A program made the position numbers and the translations under genes. This document shows positions 6,565 to 15,379 of a DNA stretch of 64,000 nt, piece by piece. The number at the start of each line of letters is the position of its first letter. Position 1 is the stretch's first letter. The notes under the pieces were generated by a model that saw nothing but the letters and a program-made list of their open reading frames with translations, was not told the DNA's origin and did not search any database. The stretch comes from Glycomyces algeriensis (GTDB taxonomy: Bacteria > Actinomycetota > Actinomycetes > Mycobacteriales > Micromonosporaceae). The DNA is taken from positions 62,001-126,000 of the forward strand of contig NZ_JAPZVR010000008.1 of the NCBI RefSeq assembly GCF_027622855.1. Direction: 5' to 3'.

Positions 6565-8589
6565 ATGGGTGCGGTACAGGACCTCATCGCCCGGTCGAAT
6601 CGGCTGGGCGCGGACAAGCGGAACACGAACTTCGCGGGCGGCAACACGTCGGCGAAGGGGACGGAGACCGACCCGGTCACGGGTGAGCCGGTGGAGCTGT
6701 TGTGGGTCAAGGGCTCCGGCGGTGACCTCGGCACCTTGACCGAGGCCGGTCTGGCGGTGCTGCGGTTGGACCGGATGCGGGCCATGGTCGGCACCTACCC
6801 GGGTGTGGACGCCGAGGACGCGATGGTCGGCCGGTTCGACTACTGCCTGCACGGCCGCGGCGGGGCCGCACCGAGCATCGACACTGCGATGCACGGCCTG
6901 GTCGACGCTGCGCATGTCGACCACCTCCACCCCGACTCCGGGATCGCGTTCGCCACGGCCGCCGACGGTCCGGCCCTGACCAAGGAGTGTTTCGGCGACC
7001 GCGTGGTGTGGGTCGACTGGCGTCGCCCCGGGTTCCAACTGGGCCTGGACATCGCCGCGATCAAAGCCGCGAACCCGCAGGCCATCGGGTGCATCCTGGG
7101 CGGTCACGGCATCACCGCCTGGGGCGACACTTCCGAAGCGTGCGAAGCGAACTCCCTGGAGATCATCCGCGGCTGCGAAGCGTTCATCGCCGAACGCGGC
7201 AAGGCCGACCCGTTCGGCAAGCGGATCGCCGAGCCCCTGCCTGAACAGGCCCGCGCCGAGCGGGCCGCGGCCCTCGCCCCGGTCATCCGCGGCCTGGCCT
7301 CCCACGACAAGCGCCAGGTCGGGCACTTCACCGACGACGCCGTCGTCCTCGACTTCCTCGCCTCCGAGCGGATGCCCGAACTTGCGGCCCTGGGCACCTC
7401 GTGCCCGGACCACTTCCTGCGCACCAAGGTCCGGCCCATGGTCCTGGACCTTCCGCCAACCGCGCCCCTCGCAGACACGATCGCGCGCCTCCAAGAACTC
7501 CACACCGCCTACCGCGAGGACTACGCCGCCTACTACCAGCGGTTCGCCAGCGCGGACTCGCCGGCGATGCGCGGCGCGGACCCGGCGATCGTCCTCGTCC
7601 CCGGCGTCGGCATGTTCTCCTTCGGGCCCGACAAGAAGACCGCCCGCGTCGCCGGCGAGTTCTACGTCAACGCCATCAACGTGATGCGCGGCGCCGAAGC
7701 GATCTCCACGTACGCGCCGATCGACGAAGCCGAGAAGTTCCGCATCGAGTACTGGGACCTCGAAGAGGCCAAACTCCAGCGGCTCCCGGCGCCCAAGCCC
7801 CTCGCCGGACGCATCGCCCTCGTCACCGGCGCCGCCGGCGGCATCGGGAAGGCCACCGCCGAACGGCTCGCCGCTGAAGGCGCCTGCGTCGTCATCGCCG
7901 ACCTCGATCTCGCGAAAGCGCAGGCGACCGCCGCCGAGATCGGCAACGCCGACACCGCGGTCGGCATCGCCTGCAACGTGACCGACGAAGCGGACGTCAC
8001 CGCCGCGATCAACGCCGCGGCGCTCGCGTTCGGCGGTGTCGACCTCATCGTCAACAACGCCGGGCTCTCACTCTCCAAGCCCCTGCTGGAGACCACGGCC
8101 GCCGACTGGGACCTGCAGCATGACGTGATGGCGAAGGGCTCGTTCCTCGTCTCCCGGGAAGCCGCCCGCCTGATGGTCGCGCAGCGGATGGGCGGGGACA
8201 TCGTCTACATCGCCTCCAAGAACTCCGTGTTCGCCGGGCCCAACAACATCGCGTACTCCGCGACCAAGGCCGACCAGGCCCACCAGGTCCGCCTCCTCGC
8301 CGCCGAACTCGGCGAACACGGCATCCGCGTCAACGGCATCAACCCCGACGGCGTCGTCCGCGGCTCCGGCATCTTCGCCGGCGGCTGGGGCGCCGAACGC
8401 GCCGCCGTCTACGGCGTCAAAGAAGAGAAGCTCGGCGAGTACTACGCCGGCCGCACCCTTCTCAAGAAAGAGGTGCTGCCGTCCTCGGTCGCCGACGCCG
8501 TCTACGCGCTCGTCGGACCCGACCTCGGCCTGACCACCGGCGTCCACCTCCCCGTCGACTCGGGCAACCCGCAAGGATTCCTGCGGTGA
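6565..8589 (+). CDS. rhaDE: Bifunctional rhamnulose-1-phosphate aldolase / short-chain dehydrogenase
   Basis: This 674-residue two-domain enzyme cleaves L-rhamnulose 1-phosphate to dihydroxyacetone phosphate and L-lactaldehyde, and the second domain oxidises L-lactaldehyde to lactate. Residues 1-400 form a class II aldolase with metal-binding histidines in HVDHLHPDS (about 117-125) and GGHGITAWG (about 179). Residues 414-674 form an SDR with TGAAGGIGKA (421-430) for NAD binding and a YSATK catalytic motif. The length and domain order match the RhaD/RhaE-type fusion common in soil bacteria. The start follows rhaI closely and the stop overlaps rhaB (GTGA). Confidence 0.93.
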   Translation: MGAVQDLIARSNRLGADKRNTNFAGGNTSAKGTETDPVTGEPVELLWVKGSGGDLGTLTEAGLAVLRLDRMRAMVGTYPGVDAEDAMVGRFDYCLHGRGGAAPSIDTAMHGLVDAAHVDHLHPDSGIAFATAADGPALTKECFGDRVVWVDWRRPGFQLGLDIAAIKAANPQAIGCILGGHGITAWGDTSEACEANSLEIIRGCEAFIAERGKADPFGKRIAEPLPEQARAERAAALAPVIRGLASHDKRQVGHFTDDAVVLDFLASERMPELAALGTSCPDHFLRTKVRPMVLDLPPTAPLADTIARLQELHTAYREDYAAYYQRFASADSPAMRGADPAIVLVPGVGMFSFGPDKKTARVAGEFYVNAINVMRGAEAISTYAPIDEAEKFRIEYWDLEEAKLQRLPAPKPLAGRIALVTGAAGGIGKATAERLAAEGACVVIADLDLAKAQATAAEIGNADTAVGIACNVTDEADVTAAINAAALAFGGVDLIVNNAGLSLSKPLLETTAADWDLQHDVMAKGSFLVSREAARLMVAQRMGGDIVYIASKNSVFAGPNNIAYSATKADQAHQVRLLAAELGEHGIRVNGINPDGVVRGSGIFAGGWGAERAAVYGVKEEKLGEYYAGRTLLKKEVLPSSVADAVYALVGPDLGLTTGVHLPVDSGNPQGFLR

Positions 8590-10031
8590 CGCTCCTGGCC
8601 GCCGTCGACCTCGGCGCGACCTCCGGTCGCGTCATGGCCGCGCGCCTGCGCGGGGACCGGATCGAACTCGCCGAGGCCGCCCGGTTCCCCAACCGTTCGG
8701 TCAAAGTGCGCGGACGCCTCTACTGGGACGTCCTCGGCCTCTGGTCGGGCGTCCTCGAAGGCTTGCGCGCCGTCGGCGACGCCGCCGCGATCGGCGTCGA
8801 CTCCTGGGCGGTCGACTACGGCCTGATCGATGCCGACGGCCACCTCGTGGCCAACCCCGTCAGCTACCGCGACGCCCGCGGCGCCGCCGCGAAAGCACGC
8901 GTCCTCGAACACGTCAGCGCCGCCGACCTGTTCGCCGCCACCGGCATCCAGCCCCAGCCGTTCAACACCGTCTTCCAACTCGCCGCCGAGACCGCCAGCG
9001 CCGACCGGGCGCTGCTGATCCCGGACCTCATCGGGTACTGGCTGTCCGGGGTCCGGGCGTGGGAGGCGACGAACGCCTCCACGACCGGGCTCGTGGACCT
9101 GGGGACCGGCGACTGGTCGGCCGGGCTGGCCGGGCGGGTCGGGGTCGACCTGGGTCTGCTCGGTCCGGTCACGGCGACCGGGACGGTGCTGGGTCCGGTG
9201 CTGCCGGAGGTCGCCGAGGCGACGGGGCTCGCCGCGTCGACGCAGGTGGTCGCGACGGCCAGCCACGACACGGCTGCCGCGGTCGCTGCGGTGCCGTATG
9301 AAGGGGATCGTGCCGCGTACATCTCGTGCGGGACGTGGTCGCTCGTCGGTGTCGAACGCGATGTTCCCGTCACGAGCGCTGAGGCGCTGGAGGCGGGGTT
9401 CACGAACGAGCGGGGCGCGGACGGTTCGATCCGGTTCCTGCGCAATGTCGCCGGGTTGTGGCTGCTCAACGAGTCGGTCAACGTGTGGCGGGCGCAGGGG
9501 CTCGCGGTGGACCTCGGGGGGCTGCTCGCCGAGGCGGCGGCCGTGGAGCGGCTGCGGTCGGTCGTGGACCCCGATGATGTGCGGTTCGCCGACCCGGGGG
9601 ACATGCCGGCGCGGATTCGCGCCTATTGTTCCGAGACCGGGCAGCCGGTTCCGGAGACGTCGGCGGAGGTGGCGGCGTGCGTGCTGGACTCGCTCGCGCT
9701 GGCCCATCGCCGGGCGGTCGCGTCGCTGGAGGCCTTGACCGGGGATCCGGTTGAAACGTTGCACATCGTCGGTGGCGGTGCGAACAACGCGCTGCTGTGC
9801 CAGTTGACGGCCGATGCCACCGGTCGCACGGTCCTGGCCGGTCCTGACGAGGCCACCGCTTTGGGCAATGCCCTTGTCCAGGCCCAGGCGCTGGGGCTCA
9901 TCGCTCCCGGTGCCCCGGCGCGGCGGGCGGTCGCCCGCGCCTCTGCCCGGCCGCGCCGCTACGAGCCCCGGGGCGCGGATGCGCCCTGGGGGCGTGCGGT
10001 GGCGCGGCTCCAGCCCGCCCGTGTCGCCTGA
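8586..10031 (+). CDS. rhaB: L-rhamnulokinase
   Basis: The 481-residue FGGY-family kinase phosphorylates L-rhamnulose with ATP. It starts VTLLAAVDLGATSGRVM, giving the DLGATSGR phosphate loop near residue 7. IGVDSWAVDYGLID provides the sugar-binding acid, SYRDAR follows, ASHDTAAAVAAVP lies in the centre, YISCGTWSLVG is the second ATPase motif, and HIVGGGANNALLCQL binds adenosine. GTG is the start and overlaps the stop of the preceding gene. Only 81 bases, containing a small hairpin, separate it from the transporter genes. Confidence 0.93.
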   Translation: MTLLAAVDLGATSGRVMAARLRGDRIELAEAARFPNRSVKVRGRLYWDVLGLWSGVLEGLRAVGDAAAIGVDSWAVDYGLIDADGHLVANPVSYRDARGAAAKARVLEHVSAADLFAATGIQPQPFNTVFQLAAETASADRALLIPDLIGYWLSGVRAWEATNASTTGLVDLGTGDWSAGLAGRVGVDLGLLGPVTATGTVLGPVLPEVAEATGLAASTQVVATASHDTAAAVAAVPYEGDRAAYISCGTWSLVGVERDVPVTSAEALEAGFTNERGADGSIRFLRNVAGLWLLNESVNVWRAQGLAVDLGGLLAEAAAVERLRSVVDPDDVRFADPGDMPARIRAYCSETGQPVPETSAEVAACVLDSLALAHRRAVASLEALTGDPVETLHIVGGGANNALLCQLTADATGRTVLAGPDEATALGNALVQAQALGLIAPGAPARRAVARASARPRRYEPRGADAPWGRAVARLQPARVA

Positions 10032-10069
10032 GGCGGCGCGGGGCAAGCGAACTGAATAGATCCTGAAGG

Positions 10070-10083
10070 CCCGCTTCGGCGGG
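10070..10083 (+). promoter_or_regulatory. Intercistronic hairpin with a cUUCGg loop between rhaB and the transporter genes
   Basis: CCCGC (10070-10074) and GCGGG (10079-10083) enclose TTCG, giving a very stable UUCG tetraloop hairpin without a T tract. Between an enzyme block and a binding-protein gene such hairpins often stabilise or process mRNA or partly terminate, giving separate expression levels. Its role here is inference. Confidence 0.4.
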
Positions 10084-10112
10084 ACCCCTCTTATAAGAAG
10101 GAGCAATCAACG

Positions 10113-11408
10113 ATGATGCGCAACCCTCACGGCCTCCGGCGCCGTTCGATCCTCACCGGTGCTTCGGCCGCCGCGGTCCTCGCCGCTGCCGCCGCGTGCG
10201 GTGAGGACGGTCCGGCCGGCACTGCCGACGACCCGATCGAGATCAACTTCGAGTGGTGGGGCGACGAGACCCGCGCCGAGCTCACGCAGCAGGCGGTCGA
10301 CCTGTTCCAGGAGAAGAACGCCGGCATCAAGGTGCAGACGAACTTCGCGGACTTCCCGACGTACTGGGAGGGCATGACCGGTCGGATGGCCTCGCGGGAC
10401 CTGCCCGACGTGTTCCAGATGGACTACTCGCGGCTGCGCCAGTTCGGCACCAGCGGCCTGCTCCTGCCCCTTGAAGGGGTCGTCAAGACCGACGACTTCC
10501 GGGCGGGTTTCCTGGACACCGCGACGCTCGACGGGCAGCTGCTCGCGGTCCCGGTCGCGGGCAACACCCTCGGCCTGATCTACCGCGCGGACTGGTTCGA
10601 GGGCAACGGCATCGCCGCGCCCGCGCCCGGTTACAGCTGGGACCAGTACGCGGCCGACATCTCGACGCTGACCCCCGCGCTCGGCGAGGGCAAGTGGGGC
10701 GGCGGCGACTGGGCGGGCGTGTACCACTTCATGGAGCTGTGGCTGCGCCAGCAGGGCGGCAGCTTCTACACCGAGGACGGCAAGGCCCTCAACTTCGAGG
10801 CGGCGCAGCTCGCCGAGTGGTGGACCTCCACCGCCGAGCTGTACGCGGCGGGGATGGTCCCGCCGGTGGAGACCACCATCGAATGGGTCGAGGGCGGCCT
10901 CGTCCAGGACAAGCTGGGCTCTGAGATCGGGTGGGACAACTTCATGCCCGGTTACGCGCCGACGGTGGAGGCCAACGGCGGGGCGCTCGCGCTCGCCGCG
11001 CCGCCGTCGCTGGACCCGGCGAACCTGGGCCTGTACCTGAAGCCGTCGATGCAGTTCGTGATCTCGGGTGCGACCGAGCAGGCCGAGGCTTCCGCGAAGC
11101 TCATCGACTTCCTCCTCGGCGACGCCGAGGCGATCAAGATCCTCGGCACCAGCCGCGGTGTTCCGGCGACCAACGCCGGCCTCGCGGGCGTGGAGATCGA
11201 CCCGGCCACCCAGGCCGTGCTCGACTACGAGGAGTCCGTCGCCCAGTACCTGACCACGCCGCCGCCGGCCCCGCCGGCCGCGACCGGCGCGATCGAGGTC
11301 AAGTTCGGCGAGATCTACCAGCAGGTCCAGTACGGCGAGATGACCGCGCCGGAGGCTGCCGAACTGTTCTTCACCGAGGCCGAGACGCTGCTCGCCGCCG
11401 AGCAGTAA
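10113..11408 (+). CDS. Sugar ABC transporter solute-binding lipoprotein (CUT1 type)
   Basis: The 431-residue protein has a twin-arginine-like signal (LRRRSILTG) and a lipobox ending at Cys29 (VLAAAAACG), so it should be exported and lipid-anchored on the outer face of the membrane. The mature part has the family 1 extracellular solute-binding fold: INFEWWGDETRAE, GRMASRDLPDVFQMD and VPVAGNTLGLIYR. It precedes two permease genes and follows the rhamnose enzymes, so the likely ligand is rhamnose or a rhamnose-containing oligosaccharide. Start at ATG 10113 (or the adjacent ATG 10116) with AAGGAG about ten bases upstream. Rhamnose importers in many bacteria are CUT2 type; this one is CUT1. Confidence 0.88.
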   Translation: MMRNPHGLRRRSILTGASAAAVLAAAAACGEDGPAGTADDPIEINFEWWGDETRAELTQQAVDLFQEKNAGIKVQTNFADFPTYWEGMTGRMASRDLPDVFQMDYSRLRQFGTSGLLLPLEGVVKTDDFRAGFLDTATLDGQLLAVPVAGNTLGLIYRADWFEGNGIAAPAPGYSWDQYAADISTLTPALGEGKWGGGDWAGVYHFMELWLRQQGGSFYTEDGKALNFEAAQLAEWWTSTAELYAAGMVPPVETTIEWVEGGLVQDKLGSEIGWDNFMPGYAPTVEANGGALALAAPPSLDPANLGLYLKPSMQFVISGATEQAEASAKLIDFLLGDAEAIKILGTSRGVPATNAGLAGVEIDPATQAVLDYEESVAQYLTTPPPAPPAATGAIEVKFGEIYQQVQYGEMTAPEAAELFFTEAETLLAAEQ

Positions 11409-11430
11409 ACCGATTTAAGGATCCTTCACC

Positions 11431-12420
11431 GTGTCAGCTTCACCCTCCACGACCGCGCGTCCCGCGGCGAAAGGGGCCGGAGCGCCGACCGCAGGCGGGG
11501 GACGGGGTTCGGCCAAGCGCCGCACCCCGATCTCCCGCCGCGGGGAGCGGCTCGTCGGCTATACCTTCATGACCCCTTGGATCATCGGGTCGCTCGTCTT
11601 CACCGTCGGGCCGATGCTGTGGTCGCTGTACCTGTCGTTCACCGACTACCACCTCATCCTCGGCGGCGACTTCATCGGCCTGGACAACTACCGGGCGATG
11701 TTCGACGACCCGATGTTCGGCCGGGCCGTCAAGGTGACGCTGCTGTACGTGCTGCTGGCCGTGCCGTTGAAGCTCATCGCGTCGCTGGCGGTGGCGATGC
11801 TCCTGACGCAGTCGCGGCGGGGCATCGGGTTCTACCGGGCGGCGTTCTACATGCCTTCGCTGATCGCCATGAGCGTGGGCATCGCGATCGTGTGGAAGGC
11901 GCTGTTCGCCGCCGGCGGCCCGCAGGACCAGTTCATGTCCTGGTTCGGGTGGGAGGGCGGCGGGTTCATCGGGAACCCGTCGGTGTCGATCCTGATGCTG
12001 GTGCTGCTCAGCGTGTGGACGTTCGGCGCGCCGATGGTCATCTTCATGGCCGGGCTCCTGCAGGTCCCGGCCGAGCTGCACGAGGCTGCCGAAGTTGACG
12101 GGGCGGGGAAGTGGCACCGGTTCGTGCACATCACGATCCCGATGCTGTCGCCGGTGATCTTCTTCAACGTGCTCATGGAGACCGTGCACGCGTTCCAGCT
12201 GTTCGGTCCGGCGTTCATCATCGGCGGCACGGCCGGCGGTCCCGCCTGGTCGACGCTGTTCTACACCGTCCGCATCTACGCGCTGGCGTTCGTGGACCTG
12301 CGCATGGGCTACGCGTCGGCGTGGGCGTGGATGCTGGTGCTCGCGGTCGGCGTGGTCACGCTGATCATGTTCCGGGCGGCGAAGAACCTCGTGTACTACG
12401 CAGGGGAGGACAACAAATGA
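11431..12420 (+). CDS. Sugar ABC transporter permease (MalF-like)
   Basis: The 329-residue membrane protein has a long basic N-terminal tail and six to seven membrane spans starting with GYTFMTPWIIGSLVFTVGPMLWSLYLSF. The EAAEVDGAGKWHRFVHITIPMLSP stretch is the EAA loop that docks on the ATPase. It is the first of two permeases for the binding protein encoded just upstream. GTG is the start, preceded by AAGGAT. Its stop overlaps the second permease start (ATGA). No ATP-binding subunit gene follows, so a shared multi-operon ATPase of the MsiK type elsewhere in the genome is expected. Confidence 0.88.
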   Translation: MSASPSTTARPAAKGAGAPTAGGGRGSAKRRTPISRRGERLVGYTFMTPWIIGSLVFTVGPMLWSLYLSFTDYHLILGGDFIGLDNYRAMFDDPMFGRAVKVTLLYVLLAVPLKLIASLAVAMLLTQSRRGIGFYRAAFYMPSLIAMSVGIAIVWKALFAAGGPQDQFMSWFGWEGGGFIGNPSVSILMLVLLSVWTFGAPMVIFMAGLLQVPAELHEAAEVDGAGKWHRFVHITIPMLSPVIFFNVLMETVHAFQLFGPAFIIGGTAGGPAWSTLFYTVRIYALAFVDLRMGYASAWAWMLVLAVGVVTLIMFRAAKNLVYYAGEDNK

Positions 12421-13304
12421 GCGTCGCGACCGAAGCGCCGCGGGTGATCGCGCGCAAGAGGCGGACCGGGGCCGACCGGGCGAAGTCCGTGGCGTGGCAC
12501 GTCGCCCTGCTGGCGGTGCTCGTGGTGGTGCTGTACCCGGCGTTCTGGGTGCTGACCGCGTCGGTGCGGGAGACCTCGGACATCCTGACGACGATCTCGC
12601 CGATCCCGACGTCGATCACGTGGGAGAACTTCGCGTCGGCCTTCGACGGGCTGGCGGGGATCCCGCTGTGGCGGTTCTTCTGGAACTCGTTCGTGATCGC
12701 CGCGCTGTCGGTGGTCGGCATCCTCGCGTCCTGCTCGATCACGGCGTACGCGCTGGGGCGCCTGGAGTTCCCCGGGCGCAAGGCGATGTTCGCGGTGGTC
12801 ATCGCGACGCTGCTGCTGCCGGGCCAGGTCATGCTCATCCCGCAGTACCTGATCTTCGCGGAGATGGACGTGGTCAACACGATCTTCCCGCTGGTCATCG
12901 GGAAGTTCCTGGGGTTGGACGCGTTCTTCGTGTTCATGTACGTGCAGTTCCTGCGGGGGATCCCGCGCGAACTGGACCAGGCGGCGACGATCGACGGGGC
13001 CGGGCACTTCCGGATCTTCTTCTCGATCATGCTGCCGCTGCTGCGCCCGGCGATCGTGACCTCCTCGATCTTCACGTTCATCTGGTCGTGGAACGACTTC
13101 ATGGGGCCCTTGATCTACCTGCACGAGATCGAGAAGTTCCCGCTGCCGCGCCTGCTGCAGTCCTACAACAACACCGAGGCCGTCTCCAACTACGGCGGCA
13201 TGATGGCGATGACGCTGCTGTCGCTCGTCCCGGTGGTGCTGTTCTTCCTGGTGTTCCAGAAGTTCCTCATCAAGGGCATCGCCACGTCCGGTGTGAAGGG
13301 CTAG
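12417..13304 (+). CDS. Sugar ABC transporter permease (MalG-like)
   Basis: The 295-residue partner permease has about six membrane spans beginning with VAWHVALLAVLVVVLYPAF and the EAA loop (ELDQAATIDGAGHFRIFFSIMLPLLRP). It ends in a basic-hydrophobic tail (FLIKGIATSGVKG) typical of MalG-like subunits. The ATG at 12417 is inside the stop region of the first permease, so the two are translationally coupled. An open frame continues upstream of this ATG but lacks membrane-protein character. Confidence 0.88.
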   Translation: MSVATEAPRVIARKRRTGADRAKSVAWHVALLAVLVVVLYPAFWVLTASVRETSDILTTISPIPTSITWENFASAFDGLAGIPLWRFFWNSFVIAALSVVGILASCSITAYALGRLEFPGRKAMFAVVIATLLLPGQVMLIPQYLIFAEMDVVNTIFPLVIGKFLGLDAFFVFMYVQFLRGIPRELDQAATIDGAGHFRIFFSIMLPLLRPAIVTSSIFTFIWSWNDFMGPLIYLHEIEKFPLPRLLQSYNNTEAVSNYGGMMAMTLLSLVPVVLFFLVFQKFLIKGIATSGVKG

Positions 13305-13305
13305 C

Positions 13306-13911
13306 GTGGCGGTCGTGGCACGCAGGAGGCAGGCATTCGGCGAGGGGTTCGCGCTCCTGGCCGAGTGCCTGCTGACCGGTGTGTGGCTGGTGCTGGCGGC
13401 ACTGCCTGTGGTGACGCTGCCGGCGGCGCTGGCGGCGGCGGCGCGGCACGTGGCCGCCTACGTCGACGGCGAGTCGACCGGCTGGGGCGGCTTCTGGGCG
13501 GACTTCCGCATCGCGTGGCGCGAGTCGTGGCGTACGGGCCTCACGGTTGTGGGCGCCGCGCTGCTGCTGGCGCTGAACCTGCTCGTGCTGGCCCAGGAGG
13601 GCGTCCCGGGCCGCCCGGGGTTCGCGCTGGCGACGTTCGTCGTCGCGGGCCTGGCGGCGGCGGTGCTGCTGCGCGCGGCGGCCGCGTGGGCGCCGGGGGC
13701 GCGGTGGCGGTCCCTGTTCGCCGGGGCGCTCGCCGAGACGCGGGGCGACGCGTCGGGCACGGGCATCCTGGTCGGCGGCGTGGCGGTGCTCGCGGTGTGC
13801 GCGTGGATGCTGTGGCTGCTGGTGGTGCCCATGTCGGGCTGCTTGATCGGCGCGGCGGTCGCGGTGCGGCGGCGGCGCTTCGCCCGCGAAGCGGAGGACC
13901 GGGAGGTCTGA
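13306..13911 (+). CDS. DUF624/YesL-like membrane protein
   Basis: A 201-residue protein begins at GTG one base after the permease stop, so it is the last gene of the rhamnose operon. It has about five hydrophobic segments (for example LLAECLLTGVWLVLAALPVVTL, trimmed: residues 17-38) and short basic loops. This size, the early LPVVTLPAALAAAARHVAAY stretch and the position behind CUT1 permeases match the DUF624/YesL family. Those proteins are often encoded with pectin and oligosaccharide transporters but have no assigned biochemical role. Confidence 0.6.
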   Translation: MAVVARRRQAFGEGFALLAECLLTGVWLVLAALPVVTLPAALAAAARHVAAYVDGESTGWGGFWADFRIAWRESWRTGLTVVGAALLLALNLLVLAQEGVPGRPGFALATFVVAGLAAAVLLRAAAAWAPGARWRSLFAGALAETRGDASGTGILVGGVAVLAVCAWMLWLLVVPMSGCLIGAAVAVRRRRFAREAEDREV

Positions 13912-14241
13912 TCCGAGGGCCGTGACGCCCCGGGACGGTCCGTTCGGGCCGCCTCGGGGTTGTTTCCTGTCACGTTTTCGGGACCGCCCCGCACCCATGT
14001 ACCTCCCTAGTGGACGGTGTGGTGCGGGTCCCAGCTCGACCGCTCCCTCCCGGACCCGCCCGGAGGCCCCTTCAGCGGTGCGCAAATTCCGCGGTACAGG
14101 TGTCGGAGCCTCCGGTTAGAATCCAGATACACACCCACCGAACCGGACTTGACGAACCGCCCGCCGCACCGTCGGGCGAGAGGAGACCGACCCAGGGCAC
14201 GCGGTCGCGCAGCGTCAGCGGGCCCCGCCGAGAGGACCGCC
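13912..14241. other. Intergenic stretch before the phosphatidyltransferase gene
   Basis: No gene is supported here. A TAGAAT box at 14117-14122 could be the -10 of the following gene. CCCGCACC (13988-13995) and GGTGCGGG (14021-14028) can form an 8-bp stem with a long loop, which might end the rhamnose operon. The open frames that cross this stretch look like shadows. Confidence 0.4.
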
Positions 14242-14850
14242 TTGAGCAAACCAGCAGCAGCGCCGCTCCCCGGTTGGGGCGTGTGGACGTGGCCCAACCT
14301 GGTCACCGCCGTGCGCCTCCTCGGCATCCCGCTGGTGTGCTACCTCCTGCTGGCCACCCAGTACTACTGGCAGGCCGCGATCATCCTCGCCGTCGGCGGC
14401 GGCACCGACTGGGTCGACGGCCAGCTCGCCCGGCGCCTGAACCAGGTCTCCAAGCTCGGCCGGCTCCTCGACCCGTTCGTCGACCGGCTGTACATCCTCT
14501 CCTCCCTGCTCATGCTCACCTTCCTGGGCCTCCTGCCGTGGCTGTTCGCGATCGTGGTGCTCCTGCGCGACGCCGTCATGGTCTCGATGGTCATCGTCCT
14601 GCGCTGGCACGGCTACGCGCCCCCGCAGGTCCACTTCCTCGGCAAGTGCGCCACCGCGATGGTGTTCATGTCCTTCCCGGTGCTCGTCATCGCCGGCCTC
14701 GTGGCCGACGCCGACGCCTGGGCCGCCCCGCTCGGCTGGGCGCTGGCCTGGTGGGGGCTGGGCCTGTACTGGCTCGCCGCCTTCGTGTACCTGCGCCAGG
14801 CCGCCGGGCTCCTGCGGACCGGCCGCCCGCAACCGAGCGTGGCCGCGTGA
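14242..14850 (+). CDS. CDP-alcohol phosphatidyltransferase family protein (PgsA-like)
   Basis: The 202-residue membrane enzyme carries the complete family signature D-x2-D-G-x2-A-R-x8-G-x3-D-x3-D (from DWVDGQLARR to LDPFVDR). Around it are five to six membrane helices. Such enzymes transfer a phosphatidyl group from CDP-diacylglycerol to an alcohol; the closest role is phosphatidylglycerophosphate-type synthesis, but the acceptor is not determined. TTG at 14242 after GAGAGGA is chosen because homology (WTWPNLVTAVRLLGIPL) starts shortly after; the upstream open frame is arginine/proline-rich shadow. In many actinobacteria a PgsA-like gene precedes gcvH and garA, as here. Confidence 0.85.
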   Translation: MSKPAAAPLPGWGVWTWPNLVTAVRLLGIPLVCYLLLATQYYWQAAIILAVGGGTDWVDGQLARRLNQVSKLGRLLDPFVDRLYILSSLLMLTFLGLLPWLFAIVVLLRDAVMVSMVIVLRWHGYAPPQVHFLGKCATAMVFMSFPVLVIAGLVADADAWAAPLGWALAWWGLGLYWLAAFVYLRQAAGLLRTGRPQPSVAA

Positions 14851-14910
14851 GTCCCGCGCGCCCATGATCACGAGCCGCGGCCCCGCCGCAGGCCGCCCGC
14901 GCCCGGGCGA

Positions 14911-14916
14911 TACCGT
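14911..14916 (+). promoter_or_regulatory. Candidate -10 box of gcvH
   Basis: TACCGT lies 51 bases before the gcvH start in the 117-base gap, preceded by G+C-rich sequence without a clear -35. It is a motif-only call. Confidence 0.3.
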
Positions 14917-14967
14917 CATGATCGTCCGACCCGCCTCCCGGCGGGGTTGCCAAGAAGGGAGCGCCAG

Positions 14968-15345
14968 GTGATTCCGGAGCAGTTGCGTTACACCGCGGAG
15001 CACGAGTGGATCGAAGCGCGAGAGGGCAAGGTCGTGCGCATCGGCATCACCGAGTTCGCGCAGAACGCGCTCGGCGACGTGGTATTCGTCCAGCTCCCGG
15101 AGGCAGGCGCCGAGGTTCGGGCCGGAGAGGTGGTCGGCGAAGTCGAGTCGACCAAGAGCGTCTCCGACGTGTACGCTCCGTTGACCGGTAAGATTCTTTC
15201 GTGCAATGACGAATTGTCGGAATCCCCGGAATTGGTGAACAGCGACCCCTATGCGGCGGGCTGGATGTTCGACATCGAGGTCGAGGATGCCGGCGCGCTC
15301 GCTGCTTTGCTCGACGCCGGAGCGTATGCGAAGCTTACGGAGTGA
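14968..15345 (+). CDS. gcvH: Glycine cleavage system H protein
   Basis: The 125-residue lipoyl carrier shuttles the aminomethyl group between GcvP, GcvT and the lipoamide dehydrogenase. RYTAEHEWIE is at residues 6-15, and the lipoylated lysine lies in VVGEVESTKSVSDVYAP (about Lys60). The family's usual C-terminal stretch with NSDPYAAGWMFDIEV follows. GTG is chosen over an upstream in-frame ATG (14947) because GAAGGGA lies just before it and the family begins here. The gcvP gene is about 1.8 kb downstream; gcvT is not in the window. Confidence 0.93.
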   Translation: MIPEQLRYTAEHEWIEAREGKVVRIGITEFAQNALGDVVFVQLPEAGAEVRAGEVVGEVESTKSVSDVYAPLTGKILSCNDELSESPELVNSDPYAAGWMFDIEVEDAGALAALLDAGAYAKLTE

Positions 15346-15379
15346 CCAGAGGGTCCAGACTTGCAGAAGGTGGCAATCC

